Source: an uncultured Allofournierella sp. (GTDB lineage: Bacteria > Bacillota > Clostridia > Oscillospirales > Ruminococcaceae). From it: a stretch of DNA of 23,202 nucleotides. A program made the position numbers and the translations under genes. Location of the stretch: positions 1 through 23,202 of the forward strand of contig CALWNE010000042.1 of NCBI GenBank assembly GCA_944382705.1, in the 5' to 3' direction. Numbering within the stretch: the stretch's first letter is position 1; every line of letters begins with the position of its first letter. The notes below the pieces were generated by a model that was given only the letters and a program-made list of their open reading frames with translations, was not told where the DNA came from and ran no database searches. Below are positions 6,868-14,339 of the stretch, piece after piece.

Positions 6868-8051
6868 CCCAGACTCAGCCCGTGTGGGAGCAGCAGCGGC
6901 TGCTGCGGCCCATTGCCGCCGATGTACTGCGGGTGCTGGCGGTGGGCATGGTAGGAGCCTTTCACTTTTGGCAGCAAAGCTGGGTGGGCTGGGGCCGCTG
7001 GGAGTTTTTGCAGCGGGCCGGCGGTGCCTGGGTGGATGCCATGATTCTGCTTTCCGCCTTCTGCCTCTACCTGCCCCATGCCAACGCCTGGGCCGAGGGC
7101 AAGCCCTTTGAGGGCTGCCCTGGCCTTTGGCGGCGGCGAGTGGTGCGGCTGCTGCCCTCCTATTATGGGGCGGTGCTGCTGTGCACCCTTTACACAGCCC
7201 TGCACCAGGGCTGGAGCCGTGCCCTTATGGTGGACCTGGCGGCTCATCTGCTGCTGGTGCCCACCCTGCTGCGGCAATCCTATGTGTACTGCCCCACCAA
7301 TGGTGCCTTGTGGACGGTGGGGGTGCTGGTGATGTTTTATCTGCTGTTTCCCCTTATGGTCCGTGCCTTTTATGCCCGGCCGCTGGCAACTTTGGCCGGG
7401 CTGTGCGGTGCCCAGTGGCTGTATGCTGGCGTGTGGGTTCTGCCCCTGGAAGGGGTGGACTACAGTATGCGCTTTAACCAGCTACCTTGTATGCTGGGGG
7501 TGCTGGGCCTTGGCTTTGCTGCTGCCCAGGGGGTGGCGGTACTGGGCCGTCGGCTGCCTGCCTTTACCCGGCCGGGCTGCACCCTGCTGGGGGTGCTGGG
7601 GCTGGCTGGGGCAGTGTGGGTGTTCCGGCAGATTGCCAGCTGGCAGGACGGCCCCCATGGCCAGCTGGTATGGCGGCTGCCTTTGGCGGCCTGCTTTGGG
7701 CTGGCTCTTGTGGGGCTTTCGCTGGGGGTGCGCATCCCCGGCGGCAGGCTTTGGGCCTGGCTGGGTGGCATCAGCTACAACTTCTACTTGTGGCACCAAT
7801 GGCTGGCGGTGCGCCTCAAATACGACTGGCGCATTCCGGCATGGCAGGGGGACACACCCCCCAACCAGCTGGGCCAGCAGGAGTGGATGCACCGGTATCT
7901 GGTGATTGTGTGGCTGGCAGGGCTGGCTGCTGCGGTGTTGTTTACTTATGCACTGGAGCGTCCGGCGGCCCGGTGGCTGAACCGTAACCGGCGGCCACAG
8001 GGCCAAAACTTGCCCCCAAAGGCTTGCAAACAGCCTGCAAATATGGTATAG
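6849..8051 (+). CDS. Membrane acyltransferase, acyltransferase 3 (OafA/YrhL) family
   Basis: This polytopic protein of about 400 residues has 10-11 predicted membrane segments. The first (about 25-41) carries R28 and H39 in RVLAVGMVGAFHFW, matching the arginine/histidine signature of acyltransferase 3 enzymes. Late segments include WLGGISYNFYLWHQWLAV and FTYALERPAARW, also typical. Such enzymes transfer acyl groups, often acetyl, to surface sugars, peptidoglycan or lipids across the membrane. The start is uncertain: ATG 6849 lies 19 bases inside the aminopeptidase gene with a poor ribosome binding site. In-frame GTG 6882 has GGAGGA upstream, but about 18 bases away. Arginine codons are mostly CGG and CGC, unlike the CGT-rich housekeeping genes around it. 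The rimP promoter overlaps its last codons. The substrate is unknown. Confidence 0.85.
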   Translation: MGTGGITQTQPVWEQQRLLRPIAADVLRVLAVGMVGAFHFWQQSWVGWGRWEFLQRAGGAWVDAMILLSAFCLYLPHANAWAEGKPFEGCPGLWRRRVVRLLPSYYGAVLLCTLYTALHQGWSRALMVDLAAHLLLVPTLLRQSYVYCPTNGALWTVGVLVMFYLLFPLMVRAFYARPLATLAGLCGAQWLYAGVWVLPLEGVDYSMRFNQLPCMLGVLGLGFAAAQGVAVLGRRLPAFTRPGCTLLGVLGLAGAVWVFRQIASWQDGPHGQLVWRLPLAACFGLALVGLSLGVRIPGGRLWAWLGGISYNFYLWHQWLAVRLKYDWRIPAWQGDTPPNQLGQQEWMHRYLVIVWLAGLAAAVLFTYALERPAARWLNRNRRPQGQNLPPKACKQPANMV

Positions 8052-8052
8052 T
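8024..8052 (+). promoter_or_regulatory. Sigma-A promoter of the rimP-nusA-infB operon
   Basis: TTGCAA (8024-8029) and TATAGT (8047-8052) are exactly 17 bases apart. The -10 box contains the TAG stop codon of the acyltransferase gene (8049-8051). Transcription would start near 8059, giving a leader of about 107 bases before rimP. Confidence 0.72.
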
Positions 8053-8078
8053 ATCACTGTAAGATTGCTTTTGAATGG

Positions 8079-8107
8079 AGAGTGGGCTGCAAAGCCCGCT
8101 CTTTTTA
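8079..8107 (+). terminator. Leader terminator/attenuator before rimP
   Basis: A 10-bp stem pairs AGAGTGGGCT (8079-8088) with AGCCCGCTCT (8093-8102). It has one G-U pair, a GCAA tetraloop of the GNRA type and a following T run (8102-8106). It lies about 20 bases after the expected transcription start, so it can end transcripts from the acyltransferase gene and also new transcripts of the rimP operon. I see no other promoter between it and rimP. This arrangement resembles the NusA-dependent leader terminator by which Bacillus subtilis NusA limits its own operon; the regulatory role here is inferred. Confidence 0.72.
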
Positions 8108-8165
8108 CTTGTTCGGGGGAGTTTTCTCCGCCGTGCAGGCCATGGCAAAACAGGGAGGTAGAAGG

Positions 8166-8657
8166 ATGGCAAAGGCAAAAGGCGGCCAGAATACGGTGCA
8201 GCAGGTGGAAAATCTGGTGCGGCCCATCATCGAGCAGATGGGGCTGGAGCTGTGGGATGTGCGCTTTGAAAAGGAAGGTCCGGACTGGTACCTGCGGGTG
8301 CTGATTGACCCTAAGGGAGAAGGCCCTCTGGACATGAACACCTGCGAAGCAGCCAGCCGGGCCATCGACCCGGTGATTGAGGCGGCAGACCCCATCGACC
8401 AGGGATACTTTTTGGAAGTGGGCAGCCCGGGACTGGGCCGCCGCATGACACGACCGGAGCACTTCGCCAAGTACATGGGCCAAAAAATTGCAGCCCGGCT
8501 CATTCGTCCGGACGAAAACGGCTGCCGGGAGTATGCAGGTATCCTGGCTGGGTTTGAGGGGCAGACTGTTACTCTGGAAGCACCCGAAGGCACTGTGCAG
8601 TTTGAACTGCCTGCCGCCAGCTTTGTAAAGCTGTGCGACGACGAGAATCTGTTTTAA
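8166..8657 (+). CDS. rimP: Ribosome maturation factor RimP
   Basis: This 163-residue cytoplasmic protein helps assemble the 30S subunit, acting early on the S12/S19 region. The N-terminal domain (about 10-85) has LRVLIDPKGEGPLDMNTCE and ends in the family signature YFLEVGSPGLGRRMTRPEHF. The C-terminal SH3-like domain (about 90-160) has an ILAGFEGQTVTLEAPEG segment. The length is normal. ATG 8166 follows GGGAGGTAGAAGG; the frame is open to 8082, but that stretch overlaps the leader hairpin and is not family-like. It is the first gene of the nusA operon, its standard position in bacteria. Confidence 0.95.
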   Translation: MAKAKGGQNTVQQVENLVRPIIEQMGLELWDVRFEKEGPDWYLRVLIDPKGEGPLDMNTCEAASRAIDPVIEAADPIDQGYFLEVGSPGLGRRMTRPEHFAKYMGQKIAARLIRPDENGCREYAGILAGFEGQTVTLEAPEGTVQFELPAASFVKLCDDENLF

Positions 8658-8677
8658 GTTACCCTTACTTTAAAACC

Positions 8678-8697
8678 AGCCCCCGTGGGGGCTTTTG
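8678..8697 (+). terminator. Terminator-like hairpin between rimP and nusA
   Basis: AGCCCC (8678-8683) pairs with GGGGCT (8688-8693) around CGTG and is followed by only four T (8693-8696). It sits inside the operon, so it is probably a partial terminator or processing site rather than an operon end. Confidence 0.5.
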
Positions 8698-8752
8698 CGG
8701 CGTACAGGCGGCAGGGCCTGGCGCATGATGAAACGAAGGAGAAGCGAACAAA

Positions 8753-9853
8753 ATGAATGCAGAGTTTTTTGAGGCACTGACCATGCTGGAAAAAGAGCGT
8801 GGCCTGACCGCTGAGTATCTGATCGAGAAAATCAAAGCGGCCATCGTGATCGCCGTCAAAAAAGACTACGAAGTAGAAGATGAGAATGTGCTGGTGGAAA
8901 TCGATTCCGTCCACGGCAAGTTCACCGTATCCCTGGTGCGGGATATTGTGGAGGAGGTGGAGAACCCCCACACCCAGATGACTCTGGAAGAGGCACAGGC
9001 CATCCGCAAGACCTACAAGCTGGGTCAGCGTGTGGTAACCCCCCTCAAAACCAAGGATTTTGGCCGCATTGCCGCCCAGACTGCCAAGCATGTGATTCGC
9101 CAGGGCATCCGGGAAGCCGAGCGCAACCAGCTGTTCAACGAGATGCAGGGCAAGGCCCACGAAATTGTTACCGCACGGGTTACCCGTGTGGACCACGACC
9201 GGGGCATTGTGGCACTGGACATGGGCAAGGGCGAGGCTGTACTCACCCGGTCCGAGCAGGTTCCCGGCGAGGAGCTGTTCGAGGGCCAGCATGTGCAGGT
9301 TTACATTAAAGATGTGGTGGTTACCGACCGTGGCCCCCGTGTGATCATCAGCCGCACCAGTGAGCAGCTGGTAAAGCGGATGTTTGAGATGGAAGTGCCC
9401 GAAATCTTTGACGGCACCGTGGAAATCAAGGCCATCAGCCGTGAGGCCGGTGTGCGCACCAAGATGGCCGTGTGGAGCAAGGACGAAAACATCGATGCCG
9501 TTGGCTCCTGCATTGGCGCCCACGGCGTGCGTGTGGGCAAGATTGTGGAGGAACTCCACGGCGAAAAGATTGATGTGGTGCGCTGGAGCGAAAATGTGGA
9601 AGAGTTCATCAGCGCAGCCCTCAGCCCCGCCAAGGTGCTGAAGGTGGAGCTGCTGGAAGGCGAAAAGAAGGCCTGCCGTGTAACCGTGCCCGACCATCAG
9701 CTGAGCCTGGCCATCGGCAACAAAGGCCAGAACGCCCGCCTGTGCGCCCGTCTGACCGGCTACAACATTGACATCCGGCCCGAAAGCGGCTACTTTGGTG
9801 AGGAGGAGCCCAAGGCTGAACCTCAGGCAGAGGAGACCGCAGCCGAGGCTTGA
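8753..9853 (+). CDS. nusA: Transcription termination/antitermination factor NusA
   Basis: This 366-residue protein binds RNA polymerase and nascent RNA and modulates pausing, termination and antitermination. The N-terminal polymerase-binding domain covers about 1-130 and starts MNAEFFEALTMLEKERG. The S1 domain covers about 135-200 (IVTARVTRVDHDRGIVALDM). Two KH domains follow, with GSCIGAHGVRVGKI near 245-260 and LAIGNKGQNARLCARLTGY near 320-340. The C terminus is a short acidic, alanine-rich tail. This is the short Gram-positive form, without the extra C-terminal repeats of Escherichia coli NusA. ATG 8753 has AAGGAGAAG upstream. The gene order rimP-nusA-ylxR-ylxQ-infB matches Bacillus and Clostridium. 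Confidence 0.97.
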   Translation: MNAEFFEALTMLEKERGLTAEYLIEKIKAAIVIAVKKDYEVEDENVLVEIDSVHGKFTVSLVRDIVEEVENPHTQMTLEEAQAIRKTYKLGQRVVTPLKTKDFGRIAAQTAKHVIRQGIREAERNQLFNEMQGKAHEIVTARVTRVDHDRGIVALDMGKGEAVLTRSEQVPGEELFEGQHVQVYIKDVVVTDRGPRVIISRTSEQLVKRMFEMEVPEIFDGTVEIKAISREAGVRTKMAVWSKDENIDAVGSCIGAHGVRVGKIVEELHGEKIDVVRWSENVEEFISAALSPAKVLKVELLEGEKKACRVTVPDHQLSLAIGNKGQNARLCARLTGYNIDIRPESGYFGEEEPKAEPQAEETAAEA

Positions 9854-9901
9854 TGGATTGATACTCCAACGCCAAGGATAGAAAGGAGCGTCCCACAAGC
9901 G

Positions 9902-10180
9902 ATGCAACAACGAAAAATCCCGCTGCGGCGCTGCACCGGCTGCAACGAATCCAAACCCAAAAAGGAACTGGTGCGTATCGTGCGCAGCCCGGAAGGGGAA
10001 ATCACGCTGGATCTTGTGGGCAAAAAGCCCGGCCGGGGTGCCTATCTGTGCCCCAATGCCCAGTGCCTGGCCAAGGCACGCAAGGCCAAGCGGCTGGAAC
10101 GGGCGCTGGAAGCCCAGATACCCCCGGAGGTGTACGAGCGCATTGAACACCAGATTGAAGGAGCCGAAGGTGAACAATAA
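9902..10180 (+). CDS. ylxR: YlxR/RnpM family RNA-binding protein (DUF448)
   Basis: This small basic protein of 92 residues belongs to the YlxR family. Its Bacillus member has been described as RnpM, a modulator of RNase P. The N terminus holds RRCTGCNESKPKKELVRIVR, the core holds the hallmark PGRGAYLC, and a C-terminal helix is rich in lysine and arginine (AKARKAKRLERAL). Four cysteines (C11, C14, C50, C55) are placed as two pairs and could bind a metal; this is an inference. ATG 9902 has AAAGGAGCG upstream. It is 48 bases after nusA, and its last 11 bases overlap the start of ylxQ. Confidence 0.94.
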   Translation: MQQRKIPLRRCTGCNESKPKKELVRIVRSPEGEITLDLVGKKPGRGAYLCPNAQCLAKARKAKRLERALEAQIPPEVYERIEHQIEGAEGEQ

Positions 10181-10493
10181 CGATAAATTGCTGGCGGCCA
10201 TTTCTCTGTGCCGCAAGGCTGGCAAGCTGGTAAAAGGATTTGACGCTGTACAGGAAAGCGTGTACAGCGGTAAGGCGGTTCTGGTGCTGCTGGCGGCCGA
10301 TGTAAGCGATGGCACTGCCAAGCGCATGGGCCGCACCTGTGAGGATCTGGTGGACTGCCTGCGCATGCCCCTGACCCAGCTGGAGCTGTGCAGCCTGACC
10401 TACAAAAAGGTGGGCGTATACAGCATTTTGGACGAAAACCTGGCGAATTTGTGTCGTCAGTACCTCACAGCAGAAAAGGAGGAAAACGAATGA
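10170..10493 (+). CDS. ylxQ: L7Ae/L30e-family ribosomal-like protein YlxQ
   Basis: This 107-residue protein has the L7Ae/L30e/Gadd45 fold, which usually binds kink-turn RNA. It begins NNNDKLLAAISLCRKAGKLV and includes VLVLLAADVSDGTAKRM, the central strand and helix of the fold. GTG 10170 is preferred because AAGGAG (10158-10163) ends six bases upstream and the protein then starts at the family's usual N terminus. The frame is open back to 10014, but that part overlaps ylxR. The start lies within the end of ylxR and the stop overlaps the infB start in ATGA, so translational coupling on both sides is likely. Its cellular role is not well defined in any organism. Confidence 0.9.
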   Translation: MNNNDKLLAAISLCRKAGKLVKGFDAVQESVYSGKAVLVLLAADVSDGTAKRMGRTCEDLVDCLRMPLTQLELCSLTYKKVGVYSILDENLANLCRQYLTAEKEENE

Positions 10494-12805
10494 CGATTAA
10501 GTATAAAGTAAGCGATGTGGCCAAGGATTTGAATGTGCCTGCAAAGCAGATTATTGATCTGCTGGCCGCTCAGGGTGCAGAGCCTAAAAAGACCGGTGCA
10601 AGCCTCACCGAGGCAGAACTGAACCTGGTGTTCGAGCACTTTACCCAGAAAAATGCCGAAAAGAACCTGGATGGCTACCTGTCCAGCCAGCCCAAGGCCC
10701 AGCCCAAGGCAGGCGAGGTGCTCAAGAAGGCCGACGGCACCGTGGTGGAGATGAAGAACACCAAGAAAAAGCAGGACAAAAAGCCTGCCCAGCCCCAGGT
10801 GGCTGTGGTAAAGCGTGAGGTAGTAACCAAGGTTGTGGACACCCGCACCGTGGATGTGAACCTGGACCGCTTTAACGAGAAGTTCGACGAGCTGGCTTCC
10901 ACCAAGAATGTGGAAAACCGCCGCAAGCCCCAGCCTGCCGGCAACAAGCAGAAGTTTGGCAACAACCGTGCCAAGAAGGGCCAGAACTTCCAAAAGCGCA
11001 AGGAGACCGAGGCCGAGCGTTTGCAGCGCATCCAGCTGGAGAAAGCCCGCAAAGCCCAGCTGAAGGTGCAGATTCCCGAGGAAATCACCGTAGGTGATCT
11101 GGCTGCCCGCCTCAAGCAGACTGCCGCCAATGTTATCAAAAAGCTCATGGGTCTGGGCGTTATGGCCAGCGTGAGCGAAGTGGTGGATTTTGACACCGCT
11201 AGCCTGATTGCCGAAGAGTTTGGCGCAAAGGTAGAAAAAGAGGTGCATGTAAGCATCGAGGAGCGTTTGTTTGAAGTGGACGAAGATCCCGCAGACAGCC
11301 TGCAGGAGCGTCCCCCCGTTGTGGTGGTTATGGGCCATGTTGACCATGGCAAAACCAGCATTCTGGACGCCATCCGCAAAACCAGCGTTACCGTGGGCGA
11401 GGCCGGCGGCATTACCCAGCACATTGGTGCTTACCAGGTAACCGCAGGCGGCAAGCCCATCACCTTCCTGGATACCCCCGGCCACGAGGCTTTCACCAGC
11501 ATGCGTGCCCGTGGTGCCAACCTCACCGACATTGCGGTGCTGGTGGTTGCTGCCGACGACGGCATCATGCCCCAGACCATTGAGTCCATCAACCATGCAA
11601 AGGCTGCCAATGTTTCCATCATTGTGGCCATCAACAAGATGGATAAACCCACCGCCAACCCTGACCGTGTTATGGAGCAGCTCACCCAGCACGAGCTGGT
11701 GCCCGAGCAATGGGGCGGCGATGTAATCTGTGTGCCTGTATCCGCCAAGACCGGCATGGGCATTGAAGACCTGCTGGAGAACATCAACCTGGTGGCTGAG
11801 GTGAAGGAGCTGAAGGCCAACCCCAACCGCCGTGCCAAGGGTGCCGTAATCGAAGCCCGTCTGGACAAGGGCCAGGGCCCCGTTGCCACCATTCTGGTGC
11901 AGAAGGGTACGCTGCGCAAAGGCGACTGCGTGATTGCAGGCACCGCCGTGGGCCGTGTGCGTACTATGAAGAACGACAAGGGCGTATTTTTGGAAGAAGC
12001 CGGCCCCTCCATGCCTGTGGAGATTACCGGCCTCACCGAAGTGCCCAGTGCAGGTGACCTGTTCGACGCAGTAGCCGACGAGAAGCTGGCCCGTGAGCTG
12101 GCCGACCAGCGCGCTGCCGAGCAGAAGGAGCGTCAGTTTAGCGCATACCAGAAGGTTACCCTGGATAACTTGTTCAGCCAGATTGCCGAGGGCGACCGCA
12201 AGCAGCTGGACATCATTGTAAAGGCCGATGTGCAGGGCAGTGCTGAGGCCGTGAAGCAGAGCCTGGAAAAAATCAGCAACGACGAAGTGCGGGTTAAGGT
12301 TATCCACGCCGGTGTGGGTGCCATCAACAAGTCTGATGTTATGCTGGCCAACGCAGGCAACGCCATCATCATCGGCTTCAATGTCCGTCCCGACCCCGTG
12401 GCCAAGGAAGAAGCTGCCCAGTGCGAAGTAGAGATGCGGATGTACCGTGTTATCTACGACGCCATCAACGATGTAACCGACGCTATGAAGGGTATGCTGG
12501 CTCCCAAGATTCGTGAAGTGGAGCAGGGCCGTTTGGAAGTGCGCCAGGTTTACAAAATCAGCAGCGTTGGTCTGGTGGCCGGCAGCTATGTGCTGGAGGG
12601 CAAAATCACCCGCAACAGCAAGATCCGTGTGGTGCGTGACGGCATTGTTATCGCCGAGGACGAAATCAGCAGCCTGCGCCGCTTTAAGGACGATGTGAAG
12701 GAAGTGGCCCGTGGCTACGAGTGCGGCGTAACGCTGGAGAAGTTTGCCGACATTAAAGAAGGCGACATCTTTGAAGCCTACATCCTGGAAGAGTACCGGG
12801 ATTAA
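10490..12805 (+). CDS. infB: Translation initiation factor IF-2
   Basis: This 771-residue GTPase places initiator fMet-tRNA on the 30S subunit and promotes subunit joining. An N-terminal IF2N module (about 1-52, KYKVSDVAKDLNVPAKQI) is followed by a lysine- and glutamine-rich linker. A second IF2N module lies near 200-255 (ITVGDLAARLKQTAANVIKK). The G domain has G1 GHVDHGKTS (282-290), G3 DTPGHEA (328-334), G4 NKMDK (382-386) and G5 SAK (418-420). The remaining domains II, III and C2 extend to the end (CGVTLEKFADIKEGDIFEAY). ATG 10490 follows AAAGGAGG and overlaps the ylxQ stop; earlier in-frame codons lie within ylxQ. The CGT-rich codon use suggests high expression. Confidence 0.97.
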   Translation: MTIKYKVSDVAKDLNVPAKQIIDLLAAQGAEPKKTGASLTEAELNLVFEHFTQKNAEKNLDGYLSSQPKAQPKAGEVLKKADGTVVEMKNTKKKQDKKPAQPQVAVVKREVVTKVVDTRTVDVNLDRFNEKFDELASTKNVENRRKPQPAGNKQKFGNNRAKKGQNFQKRKETEAERLQRIQLEKARKAQLKVQIPEEITVGDLAARLKQTAANVIKKLMGLGVMASVSEVVDFDTASLIAEEFGAKVEKEVHVSIEERLFEVDEDPADSLQERPPVVVVMGHVDHGKTSILDAIRKTSVTVGEAGGITQHIGAYQVTAGGKPITFLDTPGHEAFTSMRARGANLTDIAVLVVAADDGIMPQTIESINHAKAANVSIIVAINKMDKPTANPDRVMEQLTQHELVPEQWGGDVICVPVSAKTGMGIEDLLENINLVAEVKELKANPNRRAKGAVIEARLDKGQGPVATILVQKGTLRKGDCVIAGTAVGRVRTMKNDKGVFLEEAGPSMPVEITGLTEVPSAGDLFDAVADEKLARELADQRAAEQKERQFSAYQKVTLDNLFSQIAEGDRKQLDIIVKADVQGSAEAVKQSLEKISNDEVRVKVIHAGVGAINKSDVMLANAGNAIIIGFNVRPDPVAKEEAAQCEVEMRMYRVIYDAINDVTDAMKGMLAPKIREVEQGRLEVRQVYKISSVGLVAGSYVLEGKITRNSKIRVVRDGIVIAEDEISSLRRFKDDVKEVARGYECGVTLEKFADIKEGDIFEAYILEEYRD

Positions 12806-12898
12806 TCAATCTGGCCCTGCGGCAGCGGCTGCCGGTGCTCCTTGTGAGCCCGGCGGCACTGCCCTGACCCCAACAGTAACCGAAAGGAGGGAGTTCGT

Positions 12899-13255
12899 AT
12901 GGCGAACCCCAAAAATCAGGGCCGTCTGGCTCAGGATATGAAGCGGGAGGTCATTGGCATTATCTCCCAGATGAAGGACCCTCGCCTGGAGGGTGGCCTG
13001 CTCACCGTAACCCGGCTGGATGTTACCCCGGACCTGGATGTGGCCAAGGTTTACATCAGCGTAATGGGTAAGCCGGAAGGTGCGCAGGAGGCAGTGAAGG
13101 CTCTTAACCGGGCCAGCGGCCATGTGCGCACCGAAATCTCCCGCCGGATGCACATCCGTAAGTCTCCCCGGTTTGTGTTTGCCCAGGACGATGGCGCTGC
13201 CTATGCAGCACACATCAACCAGGTGCTGGCAGACCTGAACAAAGGCGAGGAGTAA
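12899..13255 (+). CDS. rbfA: 30S ribosome-binding factor RbfA
   Basis: This 118-residue KH-like protein binds the immature 30S subunit and helps late 16S rRNA maturation. The start GRLAQDMKREVIGIISQMKD and the core LLTVTRLDVTPDLDVAKVYI follow the family closely, as does the end RRMHIRKSPRFVFAQDDG. The length is normal. ATG 12899 has AAAGGAGGGAG upstream. A GC-rich gap of 93 bases with no clear terminator separates it from infB, and another gap of 90 bases with two hairpins precedes nrnA. Confidence 0.95.
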   Translation: MANPKNQGRLAQDMKREVIGIISQMKDPRLEGGLLTVTRLDVTPDLDVAKVYISVMGKPEGAQEAVKALNRASGHVRTEISRRMHIRKSPRFVFAQDDGAAYAAHINQVLADLNKGEE

Positions 13256-13285
13256 GCCTTTAACCGGAACGGAAACAAATGCTGC

Positions 13286-13324
13286 TGCCCCGGCGAAAGG
13301 GGCAATGCCCGGCCGGCAGGCCGG
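13286..13324 (+). other. Two tandem hairpins between rbfA and nrnA
   Basis: TGCCCC (13286-13291) pairs with GGGGCA (13299-13304). Directly after, CCGGCC (13309-13314) pairs with GGCCGG (13319-13324) around GGCA. Neither has a T tract, so they are not ordinary terminators. They lie just upstream of the nrnA ribosome binding site and may mark an RNA processing or stability site. Confidence 0.4.
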
Positions 13325-13345
13325 TGTGTGACACAAGGAGAATGT

Positions 13346-14329
13346 ATGAGTGAGAACTTAGACCTGCTGGCAGTGATCGGCCGGCTTTTGCGGGCGGAAA
13401 ATGTGCTGATTCTGAGCCACAAAAACCCCGATGGCGACACCACTGGCTCGGCGGCTGCTTTGATGCACGCTCTCAAGAATCTGGGCAAGGAGGCGGCGGT
13501 GCTCTGCTCCGATGCCTTCCCCGCTCGGTACGATTATATGCAGATGGAGCTGTTCACCGGCCAGTTTGAGCCCGGCTATGTGGTATCGGTGGATGTGGCA
13601 AGCATCCAGCTGTTTGGAGATTCCATCCAGGAGTACACCCAGCAGATTGATTTGTGCATCGACCATCACGGCTCCAACGCAGGCTACGCAGATGCCATGT
13701 TCCTGGACAGCGCCGCCAGCTCCACCTGCGAAATCATGTACGACCTGCTGTGTGCCATGAATGTGGAAATTACCCCGGTGATTGCAGACTGCCTGTACAC
13801 CGGCCTTTCCACCGATACCGGCTGCTTTTTGTTCTCCAACACCACAGCAAAGGCTCATTATATGGCTGCAAAGCTCATGGAAGCTGGCGCACGGGTGCAG
13901 GAGCTGAACATGATTTTGTTTGAGAGCCGCTCCAAGGGGCGCATGGCCATTGAGCTTACCGCCCTGCAAAACCTGGAGTACCATTTTGAGGACGCCTGCG
14001 CCCTGATGTATATGACCCGCCAGCAGATTGCTGCCAGCGGAGTGGGCCCCAATGAGCTGGAGGACATCACCAGCCTGCCCCGCAAAATCGAAGGGGTGAA
14101 GGTTGGCGTTACCATGCGTCAGCTCCCCGGCGCCAGCTACAAAATCAGCATCCGCACCGCCGAAGGGGTGGACGCCTGCGCCATTGCCAAGCGGCTGGGC
14201 GGCGGCGGCCATGCCCGTGCTGCCGGCTGCGAGCTGGAAGGCAACCTGGAAAACACCAAGGCTGCCGTGCTGGCAGAGGTGGAGCGGGAGCTGCGCCGGT
14301 TCCAGCAGAACCAGCAGGAACAAAAGTGA
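13346..14329 (+). CDS. nrnA: DHH/DHHA1 phosphoesterase, NrnA-type oligoribonuclease/pAp phosphatase
   Basis: This 327-residue cytoplasmic Mn-dependent phosphoesterase of the NrnA type degrades short RNA oligomers and, in characterised members, 3'-phosphoadenosine 5'-phosphate. The DHH domain supplies H25, D29 and D31 (SHKNPDGD), D83 (SVDVAS), D106-H107-H108 (CIDHHGSN) and D157 (LSTDTG). The C-terminal DHHA1 domain has GGGGHARAAGCEL, with the glycine-rich motif at 285-289. ATG 13346 follows ACAAGGAG; the in-frame ATG at 13328 is upstream of that site. Its place between rbfA and truB is conserved in Firmicutes. A related GdpP- or c-di-AMP-type activity cannot be ruled out, but the short single-domain form favours NrnA. 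Confidence 0.9.
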   Translation: MSENLDLLAVIGRLLRAENVLILSHKNPDGDTTGSAAALMHALKNLGKEAAVLCSDAFPARYDYMQMELFTGQFEPGYVVSVDVASIQLFGDSIQEYTQQIDLCIDHHGSNAGYADAMFLDSAASSTCEIMYDLLCAMNVEITPVIADCLYTGLSTDTGCFLFSNTTAKAHYMAAKLMEAGARVQELNMILFESRSKGRMAIELTALQNLEYHFEDACALMYMTRQQIAASGVGPNELEDITSLPRKIEGVKVGVTMRQLPGASYKISIRTAEGVDACAIAKRLGGGGHARAAGCELEGNLENTKAAVLAEVERELRRFQQNQQEQK

Positions 14330-14339
14330 GGATATTCCC

